Notes under the pieces: generated by a model
What the model was told of the DNA's origin: nothing
Seen by the model: the letters and a program-made list of their open reading frames with translations, nothing else
Databases searched by the model: none
Translations under genes and position numbers: made by a program
NCBI GenBank assembly: GCA_905183005.1
Contig: CAJJDO010000004.1
Coordinates: forward strand, 565,764 to 629,763
Length of the DNA stretch: 64,000 nt
Source: Paramecium pentaurelia
Lineage: Eukaryota > Ciliophora > Oligohymenophorea > Peniculida > Parameciidae
Reading direction: 5' to 3'
In this document: one piece after another, positions 22,249 to 31,822 of the stretch
Position numbering within the stretch: position 1 is the stretch's first letter
How the letters are laid out: every line of letters begins with the position of its first letter

Positions 22249-23158
22249 ATGATAAAGTGTGTAAAATCTGTGGTCAAATTTAGTGGCAATATTATAGCAG
22301 CTATTGGTTTAGTTATATTATGTTTTGGACTTTTTGTGTTATACAATGAAGTCGGATTAGATTATTAAGGTATTAACTAAATTTTTAGAAATAGATCTAT
22401 ATTATAATTCTGCAGATTGGTTAAAAACATTACAAGAATATGGGTTTATTATTATAGGAACTGTGATCTTTTTAATTGGTTGTACAGGAGTACATGGAGC
22501 AAGGTAAAAGCCAAAATGTTAGAAGACTTGCTTAATGATTTATTAAATTGGAGCTATAACATTTTTTATGATATGTACAAGTTTAGCTATATTCACTTTG
22601 TTATATTCAAATGATATTTTTGGAAAAGGTAATCAATTAAATATTTAATAACTTTTAGAATGTAAAGGTACTGTCTACTTTGAGGAAATAGATTCTCAAA
22701 TCAAATTAGCAGATTAACTCTTATGTTCAAGTTAATGTTAATGTTATATCACTTAAGAAACTTTAAATCTTAATTAAAAAGCCTTTGCAGGAAAAAACTA
22801 TACAACTAAAGAAGATCTTGAAATAAAAATAAAATAGGTCTAAAAATGTCCATCATACTAAATTGATTAATATGCTGCTTCTGCTTAAGTTATGTAGGCA
22901 GCTGAAAAATTATTACATTGTAGTGGATGGTGCAATCCTACAAAATATTATATTTTTAGTGATATCAATGATAATTCAAATGAAGGATAGAGTTGTTTTA
23001 AGGAAACAAAGTATTTTGTAGAATCAACAGGAAAAATCATGGGTTATATATTATTAGGATTAGGAATATTGTTTGGTTTGAATGTTTTTTTAGTGATCCT
23101 ATTATGTTGTAAAAAAGAAAATAGAAATAGAATTGATTATCTCATGTATGAAACTTGA
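22249..23158 (+). CDS. Tetraspanin-family membrane protein (286 aa)
   Basis: Four transmembrane helices: one near residue 10-30, two flanking a short loop (IIIGTVIFLIGCTGVHGAR and the next hydrophobic segment), and a last one (YILLGLGILFGLNVFLVILL) before a short basic tail. The large extracellular loop holds many cysteines, including HCSGWC, resembling the tetraspanin CCG motif and its paired cysteines. Introns at 22370-22388 (only 19 nt, the shortest here) and 22629-22658 (30 nt). Tetraspanins organise membrane microdomains. Divergent from SEC23. Confidence 0.75.
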
Positions 23159-23405
23159 AGTCAATTTTCAATTTATACTTTTATAAATCTTTATAAATTT
23201 ATCTAATAATTCTTTTATTTAAAGAATAGATTATTTACATTATATTCCTTGTAATCTCAGTTTAGAATTTCAAATTATATAACCTATTATTAAATTAATA
23301 TTAAAATTATAAATAATAATTAATATTTCTAAATTTAGACCTTATTAACTGGATATAAATTTGAATAATGATGTATATAAATAAAGTATAAGTACACATA
23401 ATATA

Positions 23406-23713
23406 TCATTGCATTTCTATATTTTACTCTACTTTTCCATTTTTTATTATATTTATCTTCTTTAAACTATCTTATTGTAAACTTTATAGTTATTTATAAT
23501 CTTTATTCGGTGAACCTAATTTTTGAATTTTTATATTTCTCCTTAAAACTTTATCATAAATTGATAAATCAACTTGATCTGCTTAAAATACTTTATTATT
23601 CTGAATAATTAATTAACCGTATTACACTATTATTTATTCTGTTTTTTTAGACTAGCTTCAAGATTACTTTAACTTATACAATCATCTTTCAATTTCCACA
23701 TTGAACAACCCAT
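23406..23713 (-). CDS. Small protein with N-myristoylation-type start (93 aa)
   Basis: Begins MGCSMWKLKD, which fits a myristoylated Gly2 with a palmitoylatable Cys3, so it is probably membrane-attached. The rest is charged and helical (QADQVDLSIYDKVLRRNIKI). A 26-nt intron at 23627-23652 starts GTC rather than GTA, but it alone joins the two coherent frames. No family recognised. Confidence 0.55.
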
Positions 23714-24049
23714 TTTATTTTATTAGAATTTTTATTACTCAAAAATTTGATAATTTCTTATCTAAATATTAGTATTTTGCCTTTACATTCTCTAAGTATA
23801 TTATTTTATATGATCTAACCTAGTTATTCCATCTTTTTCTCCAATTCCTTAAATTTATAGATTAGTAGTATGTCTTAATGACCACTCATTTACCTTTAAT
23901 TTAAATAACCGTAATTATTTATTTAATGATATCACACATGGTAGAGTAGATTTAAGCATACATTTTCTTTCTCATTCTAACTCAATTAAATAATTCGCTT
24001 TTACGTTTTTGTTTTAACCTCTAGATTTATACTTTTTTAATTTGTAAAC
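23714..24049. other. Intergenic, no gene seen
   Basis: A+T-rich spacer between two minus-strand genes. A TGA-free minus-strand frame crosses it but its composition is poor and it is read in a different frame from the neighbouring coding segment. Confidence 0.4.
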
Positions 24050-24715
24050 TCAAATGAAAATAAGTAATAGAACCAGGCACTTTTTCTAATCAGAGACTCT
24101 AACTAATTTTAGTTTTTTTTTCTATGTTATTAACTTAGATTTGATAAATTATCTTAACTAAATCTTATTATTTATTTAATTTAGAATCGTTTATTCTTTA
24201 TTAATTATTCATTTTTTACTTTATGCAATTTTTTAATCTAAAAGCTTAAAATAACCTAATTCATGTGAAATTAAAAAATCAATACCAGATACCTTAAACT
24301 TAAAATTGTCTATCTAATAGACTTATGAATGAATGCAAAATAAATAATTAGACTACAAGATGCAGTATCTTAATAAATATTTAATTCCTAATACATCTTT
24401 TTAAAGCAAACACAACTAACGAAATAATTGTTCTAATTACGGAGGGCAAATTGATTTATCATCAACTTAAAAATAAATTAACTATCTAAAAAAATTGATT
24501 AATTTAGATCCTTAAATTGAATTTTCAGCCAATAAGCAATAGAACATATTTTATCTAAAATTAAAGGATTTTTTATTTCCTTATGGTTGTATTTAGTCAC
24601 CTATTAACGTTTCCAAAACTTCACTTTATATATTTTACCTTAAAACCGATTTGTGATTTAGAACAAATTATTAAAAATCAAATGGTGAGAACAATCAGAT
24701 TAATATCAAAATCAT
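24050..24715 (-). pseudogene. Gene of unknown family with TGA at codon 7
   Basis: From 24694 to 24050 the minus strand reads as a coherent protein of about 200 residues (for example ETLIGDQIQPQGNKKSFNFR and SGIDFLISHELGYFKLLDQK). A 24-nt GTA...AAG intron at 24196-24219 removes a TGA. The only upstream in-frame ATG, at 24715, is followed at codon 7 by TGA (24695-24697). So it is a recently broken gene, or its true first exon is undetected, or the TGA is a sequence error or recoded. I recognise no domain; parts recall leucine-rich helical repeats. Confidence 0.45.
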
Positions 24716-24869
24716 TTAAAGAAATTAAAAAAATGAATACAAAATCATTTACTTCCTAACACACTTAGAATATATATATATTTTAATCTAATCGTAATAA
24801 TAATTCATATAATATTATTTTGTAAATAATTTATTGAAATAGGTTTTCAAATGTAATAAAACAACTATA

Positions 24870-24941
24870 GGATCTATCGTATAGTGGTTAGTACCTGAGG
24901 CTTTAACCCTCAAGACCTTGGTTCGAATCCAAGTAGGTCCT
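24870..24941 (+). tRNA. tRNA-Gln, anticodon UUA (reads reassigned UAA/UAG)
   Basis: Folds as a 72-nt cloverleaf: acceptor GGATCTA/TAGGTCC, D stem GTAT/GTAC, anticodon stem TGAGG/CCTCA with loop CTTTAAC, T arm CTTGG-TTCGAAT-CCAAG, discriminator T. Loop positions 34-36 are TTA, so the anticodon UUA pairs with UAA and by wobble with UAG. Such a tRNA would be an ochre suppressor under the standard code. Its body is nearly identical to the tRNA-Gln(UUG) genes that follow, which supports Gln charging. A T-run follows as the Pol III terminator. Confidence 0.95.
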
Positions 24942-25050
24942 TTTTTTATTTTTATAATTTATTAATTATAAATTAAAATTTTAATTCTAATTTATGTTAA
25001 TATTTGATTTTTACTTTATTGATTTCATATGTATGTTTATTATAAGTATA

Positions 25051-25122
25051 GGATCTATCGTATAGTGGTTATTACCTGAGGCTTTGAATCTCAAGACCTT
25101 GGTTCGATTCCAAGTAGGTCCT
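25051..25122 (+). tRNA. tRNA-Gln, anticodon UUG (copy 1 of 5)
   Basis: Same cloverleaf as the UUA gene 181 bp upstream, with loop CTTTGAA (anticodon TTG) that reads CAA. It differs from the UUA gene at five positions: one in the D stem, three in the anticodon loop and stem, one in the T loop. The D stem loses one pair and the anticodon stem gains a G-T wobble. It has a B box of GGTTCGATTCC type and a downstream T-run. Confidence 0.95.
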
Positions 25123-25231
25123 TTTTTTATTTTTATAATTTATTAATTATAAATTAAAATTTTAATTCTAATTTATGTTAATATTTGATTTTTACTTTAT
25201 TGATTTCATATGTATGTTTATTATAAGTATA

Positions 25232-25303
25232 GGATCTATCGTATAGTGGTTATTACCTGAGGCTTTGAATCTCAAGACCTTGGTTCGATTCCAAGTAGGT
25301 CCT
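25232..25303 (+). tRNA. tRNA-Gln, anticodon UUG (copy 2 of 5)
   Basis: Reads identical to the copy at 25051, in the next 181-bp tandem unit, including the T-run terminator. Confidence 0.95.
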
Positions 25304-25412
25304 TTTTTTATTTTTATAATTTATTAATTATAAATTAAAATTTTAATTCTAATTTATGTTAATATTTGATTTTTACTTTATTGATTTCATATGTATGTTT
25401 ATTATAAGTATA

Positions 25413-25484
25413 GGATCTATCGTATAGTGGTTATTACCTGAGGCTTTGAATCTCAAGACCTTGGTTCGATTCCAAGTAGGTCCT
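25413..25484 (+). tRNA. tRNA-Gln, anticodon UUG (copy 3 of 5)
   Basis: Reads identical to the copy at 25051, in the next 181-bp unit. Confidence 0.95.
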
Positions 25485-25593
25485 TTTTTTATTTTTATAA
25501 TTTATTAATTATAAATTAAAATTTTAATTCTAATTTATGTTAATATTTGATTTTTACTTTATTGATTTCATATGTATGTTTATTATAAGTATA

Positions 25594-25665
25594 GGATCTA
25601 TCGTATAGTGGTTATTACCTGAGGCTTTGAATCTCAAGACCTTGGTTCGATTCCAAGTAGGTCCT
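25594..25665 (+). tRNA. tRNA-Gln, anticodon UUG (copy 4 of 5)
   Basis: Reads identical to the copy at 25051, in the next 181-bp unit. Confidence 0.95.
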
Positions 25666-25774
25666 TTTTTTATTTTTATAATTTATTAATTATAAATTAA
25701 AATTTTAATTCTAATTTATGTTAATATTTGATTTTTACTTTATTGATTTCATATGTATGTTTATTATAAGTATA

Positions 25775-25846
25775 GGATCTATCGTATAGTGGTTATTACC
25801 TGAGGCTTTGAATCTCAAGACCTTGGTTCGATTCCAAGTAGGTCCT
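25775..25846 (+). tRNA. tRNA-Gln, anticodon UUG (copy 5 of 5)
   Basis: Reads identical to the copy at 25051. It is the last unit; its downstream spacer matches the others until about 25910 and then diverges. Confidence 0.95.
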
Positions 25847-25940
25847 TTTTTTATTTTTATAATTTATTAATTATAAATTAAAATTTTAATTCTAATTTAT
25901 GTTAATATTTTGATTTTAATAAAACACCTCTTTTATTTTT

Positions 25941-26306
25941 ATGAGTTCCAAAGCTAATAATATCGGAGATAATATAGCCTAATAATATATATTCCTCTTA
26001 AGATATCTTTCGATATAACATTGCTTTATGTTTTATCTTGACACTCTAATTTAGAATGTATTTTTATTTTTATTTATAAAGAGTGATTGTTTTGAATAGA
26101 GGATAAATATTTAGAATAATTTTAAAGGAAAGTTGATCTTAAATTTTCTAGTGATAATTCAATTTTGTGATTGTTTGATTAAATATTCCTTATATAAATT
26201 TTTTGTTATTATTCAGAGTTTAAAAATTAAAATTTAATATTTAGTGTTTAGATTATCAAACTTTTCATTTCATAATATTTTATTAATATTTTATTGTTAT
26301 AAATGA
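25941..26306 (+). CDS. Possible small hydrophobic protein (121 aa), weak
   Basis: An ATG-started TGA-free frame beginning MSSKANNIGDNIAQQY, then mostly hydrophobic. A 24-nt GTA...AAG segment (from 26059) could be an intron without changing the frame. It overlaps a decaying gene on the other strand at its 3' end. TGA-only stops make chance open frames common in such A+T-rich DNA, so this is only a candidate. Confidence 0.25.
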
Positions 26307-26695
26307 ATAAGAATTTGAATATAACACTTTTATACAGAGAAAATAATTATAGAGAAGAAAGGATGGTCTCAATATGATACAAGTTTCTTTTGAGTATTAT
26401 TAAAAATTAATAATTATATTATCCAAATTATCTAAAAACCTTTTTTTTGAATAATAGTCTTCCTTTCTCAGAATAAAAGGTTTAGCTTGATATCAAAATT
26501 TTTTGACCTTTTTTTATTATTAATTCTCTTAGAATTTTTTTCAATATAATCTGTTTTACAATCATAGATGATGTTATTTATAATTTCTTCCTCCAATAGG
26601 AATTAATCAAATATATAAAGATCAAAGGTAGTTATTGTTGCATTCTAAAAAATTTCAAAATCAAATACTTTTCCTTTTATATATATAATTAAAAT
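26265..26695 (-). pseudogene. Frameshifted gene relic, unknown family
   Basis: The minus strand from 26695 reads as coherent protein (VFDFEIFQNATITTFDLYIF, LLEEEIINNIIYDCKTDYIE) until TGA at 26468-26470. A one-base shift close by continues in equally good protein (KEDYYSKKRFLDNLDNIIIN) to TGA at 26265. No intron of normal size joins the two segments, and no in-frame ATG exists upstream before the R-SNARE-like gene. It looks like a decayed gene, or one with a single-base sequence error and an undetected first exon. Confidence 0.4.
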
Positions 26696-26711
26696 TTTAA
26701 CATTAATAAAT

Positions 26712-27425
26712 ATGAATCACATAAAAGCTTTTGGTTTAGCAAAATGGGCAACCGGTGAGAAATTAGAGTTGATAGAAATGGAGGGAGAAGTTGGTCTTGT
26801 TTAAGATTTATCTGATACTCTTATGATTATTAAGACGAAAACAATTAGTTAATTTCAGAAGATGTAAGATTATTTTATTATTGAAAGAGATTCGTTGCCA
26901 TCTAAAAAGGGAAGATGGTATTATATGCCTTTTAATAAAGAAATCATCCAACTTATTTTAGCAACACCAGATTGTAATCAAAATAATATTGAAATGCTTA
27001 TTAGTGCCATTTAATCAAAAATTGTATTGATTTTAATATACTCTATTTAGTTGAATGGAAATATTATTCTTAATGACATTCAGAAGGATAATATCTTAAA
27101 GTTATTGAATTATTTCGAGAAACAATATAATAAAGATCCAAAATAAATCAAATAAATCATGTAGACATTAGATAATACTAAATTATCAGTATAACAAAAT
27201 ATTGAAAAACTAATCAATAATAAAGATTAATTAAGTCAAATTGAAAGTATATCTAATGTTATTTTAGTTAAATCTTTGGAATTGGAGGATACATCAAAAG
27301 TCTTTTACGATACAGCTAGTGCTGTTCATAGAAAGAATAGATTGAATAGATTAAAAAGAAGATTATTTATAGGAGGGATAACATTTATAAGTTTAAGTTT
27401 TTTATTTTATTGGATTTTTTATTGA
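26712..27425 (+). CDS. Longin/R-SNARE-like tail-anchored protein (237 aa)
   Basis: An intronless frame. The first 130 or so residues look like a longin-type fold. A heptad-patterned SNARE-like helix follows (IMQTLDNTKLSVQQNIEKLI through LEDTSKVFYDTASAVHRKN), then a basic stretch and one C-terminal hydrophobic anchor (GGITFISLSFLFYWIFY). That is the VAMP7/synaptobrevin layout. I cannot place the zero-layer Arg with certainty; the matching position may be Lys or Asn, so it could be a divergent member. R-SNAREs drive vesicle fusion. Its stop codon directly abuts the stop codon of the opposing gene. Confidence 0.65.
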
Positions 27426-29399
27426 TCATATTACAAAAAATTAACAAATTATAAACACTATTTATTAAATACAATCAATTTTCTTCATTTTCTTATAATA
27501 ATAATTTTGGAAGAGATTATAAGGATCTCTCATATTTGTTTCTATATTAAATAACAAATAATATTACAAACATTGTTCATTCATAAAACTAACTTCTGTT
27601 TTGATCATTTTACCATTATTATTTTGTGAGTGAAGACTCTTCATATTTCGAATAGAAAGATAGCTTTTATTACTTTACCTCATGGTTTTTTACATTTTCA
27701 ATAAAAAGTTTTATTTTTTTTTTAAAGAATCACTAAATTATGTTAGTTAAAATTATAATGAATTTTTACTCACAGGTGAAAGAGCTGCTTCTGAAATACA
27801 TTGAGAACTATACTATATAAAATTACTATCCATTTAATTTTAATCTGTTTGTTAGAATCTTTAAGAAGATTTAGAAAAGTTTAATTTAAAATTTTTAATT
27901 TCATTAGATAAGCTAAAGCCTTCTTAATGACGAGGTCTGTTGTATTGTAATTTCTTATTATTTATATAATATAATCTATCTTAACGTTCTTATATAGTTT
28001 ATTATAATTCTGGATTTGTTATTATTAAATCTTAAGGAGATTTATCTTTATATTTTTATTAAAAAGTCTCTACTTTCTTTTTTATACTTTGTGAAAGTGT
28101 AAATAACTTTTTATTTCTAGATCTAAGAACTTTAGTTTATTCTTAATTCATTTATTATTATAAATCCAAACATTCATAAAAAGTTCTTTTATCTATTTTA
28201 TTTAAAGGTTCTTTATTAATTTTATCTTAGTAATTTTATATACTCTTTACAACAGTTGTTAATCTTTAATTAATGTAATTCTTATTTTAAGTTGTAATAT
28301 TTTTGAGAAGATTTATAATATCAGGAAAATTCTTTCTTATTTTTTTAAAAGCTTCAGCTTCTATAAATAAAGCTTCTGTATTATCAACACATTGACAATT
28401 ATACTTTCTTTATGGAATGTCTTCTAATAATTCTTCTTATCCAACAAAATGTCCATTAGTGATTTGACTCAACTAATAATAATAATAATATTAATAATAC
28501 CACAACTCTTTTTAATTTAATTGTAAATAGTCCTGGTATAGTTTTATTTTAAAGAATTTGAGAATCATCCAAATTTATATATATTTCAACTCTACCTCTC
28601 ATAATTATTAATAAATATTATGGTTCTTATCCTTTTTCCCAAAGAATTGATTAAGAAACAAAAGATATTGGTCTTAAATTTTAAATAAATTTTGAAATAC
28701 TGAATTGAGAAATACCATGTAAAATTCTTTGATATAATTCCATAGTTTTATTTTATTCTTGAATAGCCTTTTCACACATTTATTTATATTGTTATCGATT
28801 TATAGAGATACAATACATAACCTCTGAAATTACCAATAAACTTGCTGATCTTGGCTTATCAGATGTTAATGCAACATCACCAAAACATTAACCAGAGAAA
28901 TATTAAAATACCTTTTTATTTATTATTATATTCATACTTTATGATACAGATATATTCCATTTTAATAGTAATTTTAATTGTTTCTATTTTCAAATAGAGC
29001 ATCATCCTAAATAAGCATTTTCTTACTCTTCTTAATATTTTATAAATTTTATTCATTTTCAATATCATCTTTTGATTTTGGAACATAAACTCCTGCTTGT
29101 CCTTTTAAAATTATATACATTTTATCCCCAAACTCCCCATAATTAAAAATTATATGACCAAATGAAAAGGTTTCAAATTTTACATATTTTGCAGCTTATA
29201 TCACAAAATCATGTAATTACATTCCTTCAGGACAATTATTTTTGAGAAATTGAATATGCATTAACGATTCAATTAATTCTGTAGTTTACAAAGATGGATT
29301 CATAAAATAATTAAGTGCTGGGGCCAACAAAGTTTCATTTTACTATTATTACTTTGTCAATAGTTCAGCTTGTTTATTTTTTTGATTAGATTATTTCAT
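27426..29399 (-). CDS. Protein with two cyclic-nucleotide-binding domains (639 aa)
   Basis: The first cNMP-binding domain spans about residues 70-240 (FGHIIFNYGEFGDKMYIILK) and ends in the phosphate-binding cassette CFGDVALTSDKPRSAS, with the key Glu of FGE replaced by Asp and the Arg kept. A second, degenerate domain follows (ILWEKGQEPQYLLIIMRGRV). The 280-residue tail is Lys/Gln/Asn-rich with no recognised domain and no kinase or channel part. Introns are at 28912-28937 (ends AAG) and 28473-28500. It may sense cAMP or cGMP in ciliary or secretory signalling, but the function is inferred. Converges with zero spacing on the SNARE-like gene. Confidence 0.75.
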
Positions 29400-29443
29400 T
29401 TACTATTAATTATTTATACAGTATATAATCTAATTTAAAAATT

Positions 29444-30453
29444 TCATATTTTCACTTTTTTTAATGGTTTACATTCTTTTTCTAACCAATTAAAAAGTTA
29501 AGATTAATCTACATCCAATTAACAAACATGTTTAACTTCTCTTAAATATCTTTCTGCTTTATCGAATTCTCTAGTTTTCATATAACATACTATTATTCTA
29601 TAGTAACTTTTTATTTCAAACTCCTAAAATATCATATTCAATTTTATACATTCCCTCTACATTAAGGTATAATATCCTCTAAAATCATAATGGCTTTTTC
29701 ATATTCCTTTAATAGAATATATGATTAAGCCATATTACTACAAAATAAGTAATAATAATATTTCTTTTTTTACTGGACTTATATATCTTAATCATATATT
29801 TTAGGCCATGCCTCCATAAAGTTAATTCCCTTTTTATACTTTTTAATAGCATTTTCAAATTAACTATTATTAAATAGAGTATTTCCATCTTTTCTAAACT
29901 TTTCAAATTAAAGAAAACGACTATTTAATAAAATTAAACTATTATACTTTTCTAAGGCTGTTAAATCTAAAGGTTTTTCAATTATTTATTATTCTACTAT
30001 TTTTATCTTAAAATATCTAAAAACTGTTGTTTATTTATCATTTTCATTTGAATCTTCATTCTAATTACTAAAATTGCATATCTTGAACCATGATTCTTCT
30101 CCAACATGCATTGATAACAGAAGTTTCTTAATTAAATTTAATTCTGGTTTTGGAGATTTCATAGAAAATCTATTGAGTTAAACTTATTTATCTTTATTCT
30201 ATAAAATTCCATTGAAATCTCTTTCTTCACAAAATATTTTTAATTTTGAATCATTCTAAATTTTATCATTATCTGGTAATGAGATAACATTATATTTATA
30301 TATATCAGGTCCAATCTATTATTCTTGATATTTCTTTAAAGTTTCATCCATATTAATTTAAAGATTCTTAAATATAATAACATTTTCATAAACTTTAGAA
30401 ACAATAGGACTTTAATTCTCTTTTTCTTCTTCTTTTTAGATTTCTTAACTCAT
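29444..30453 (-). CDS. TPR protein, immunophilin-like (327 aa)
   Basis: The C-terminal third has TPR helices (FRKDGNTLFNNSQFENAIKK, CSNMAQSYILLKEYEKAIMI, and a third after the intron, YYRIIVCYMKTREFDKAERY). The N-terminal part includes KKLLLSMHVGEESWFKI, recalling the end of an FKBP domain, so an FKBP/AIP-type co-chaperone is possible; catalytic residues are not evident. One 26-nt intron at 29624-29649. Such proteins often dock Hsp90 through the TPR region. Confidence 0.65.
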
Positions 30454-30735
30454 TATTAATATTAATGATTCTCTAAAAAGATAACATAGTAAGAATTAAA
30501 GTTTAAAAATCCTTTTGATATTTTTACTTAGACTTTTAGTTAAAAAACATTTGATAATTATTTACAATAATAATCAATTATATATTATTAATTTAATATA
30601 TCATTAGATTATTCTATATTTCTTTAATCTATAGTTAGAGTAATTTTCATTCTATTTGAATATGTCTATTCTAATTCAGTTTAAATATCAAAATGTATTT
30701 GGACTTTAATTTTTAATTATTAATATTTATATTAT

Positions 30736-31267
30736 ATGCCTCCAAAAAAGGGAAAAGGAAAAAAGAAGCAGGACTCTGATGATGATGAATCAGAAGAAGT
30801 TTATGAACCAAAGGCCACAAAGAAAATTCAAAAATAAACCTAAAAAAAACAATAAGGATCAGCAAAAAAATAAAAAGAAGAAGATTCTGGTGACTCTTCA
30901 TAATCTAGTGAAGAATCAAATGAAAAACAACATAAAAATAAGAAAACATAACCTTAAAAATAAAATAAAACAACAAATAATACTAAAAAGAAATAAATAA
31001 AAGAAGATGTTAATTATTGTAATATTTTAGGATGATGATGAAAATTCTGAAAGTGTTGAAAATGACAAAGACAATTTTAAATAATATTAAAAAAAAGAGA
31101 CTCCACCTGAAGATGATCCTTGCAGAATTTATTATGAATCACTATACAGAGAAAGACCAGAATCTATATTAGCTATTAAGTATTGTTTAGATTATGGTCT
31201 CATTGACGAAGCCAATATCTAAAAAGCTCATAAGTTTTATGAAAAACATAAATCTAAATAAAGATGA
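30736..31267 (+). CDS. Lysine/acid-rich protein, conserved C-terminus (169 aa)
   Basis: Starts MPPKKGKGKKKQDSDDDESE, then a low-complexity Lys/Gln/Ser/Glu region, then a compact C-terminal segment that looks folded (CRIYYESLYRERPESILAIK, LIDEANIQKAHKFYEKHK). One 22-nt intron at 31009-31030 begins GTT; without it the frame hits TGA. A nuclear protein is likely from composition. No family recognised. Confidence 0.65.
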
Positions 31268-31822
31268 CATAAAAAACAATTTATAACATATTATAAATAA
31301 ATAAATAAATAAATAAATATATTCATATTCTTATTGAAGATATAACCAAAAATATTAATATCGGTTTCATAGTTTAAAATATCTGAGATTACAATTTTAA
31401 CTTTCATATTATTTAATGTCATTAAAATATTTCATTTTCAATAAAGAAGTTTTAATAAGATAATAGTCTTTTATAATAAAAGGGTATATCACTATATATA
31501 CATAAGCTTTATTTTAATTTCATCTTCATTAATGATAGTTTTCACTTTATAATTTATATTATTTAAGTATTATAATTGTTATAATGTTTAATTCATAACT
31601 TGCCTGTTACGAATATTTGATATATTTAAATTGAAAAGAAAGATTTAGAGTATAAATTTCAAATGAATCCTTTCATAACTTATATAATATTTTATTAAAG
31701 TATTATAAATGAAAAAGAATTATAGAAAGTAATATGAGAACCAGTTAAAAATATAATTTATTTTCTAATTATTGATGAATTAACTTATAATAAATGATAT
31801 TATATATTTTATTAATTTTTAT
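31268..31822. other. Intergenic, A+T-rich, starts with an ATAA microsatellite
   Basis: An (ATAA)n tract (31293-31318) followed by promoter-type sequence for the duplicated gene. From 31293 onward it is repeated exactly at 32367. No exon seen. Confidence 0.5.

Larger units (their letters stand above)
24870..25910 (+). repeat. Tandem array of six 181-bp tRNA-Gln units
   Basis: Each unit is a 72-nt tRNA plus a 109-nt A+T-rich spacer, with starts exactly 181 bp apart. The spacers look identical, including the one after the UUA copy. Only the first unit's tRNA body differs. This points to recent tandem amplification, with the UUA gene at the 5' edge. Confidence 0.95.

Noticed and set aside
24870..25910. 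CRISPR-like or satellite array
   Set aside because: Repeat units are 181 bp and contain a foldable tRNA followed by a T-run; spacers are identical rather than variable.
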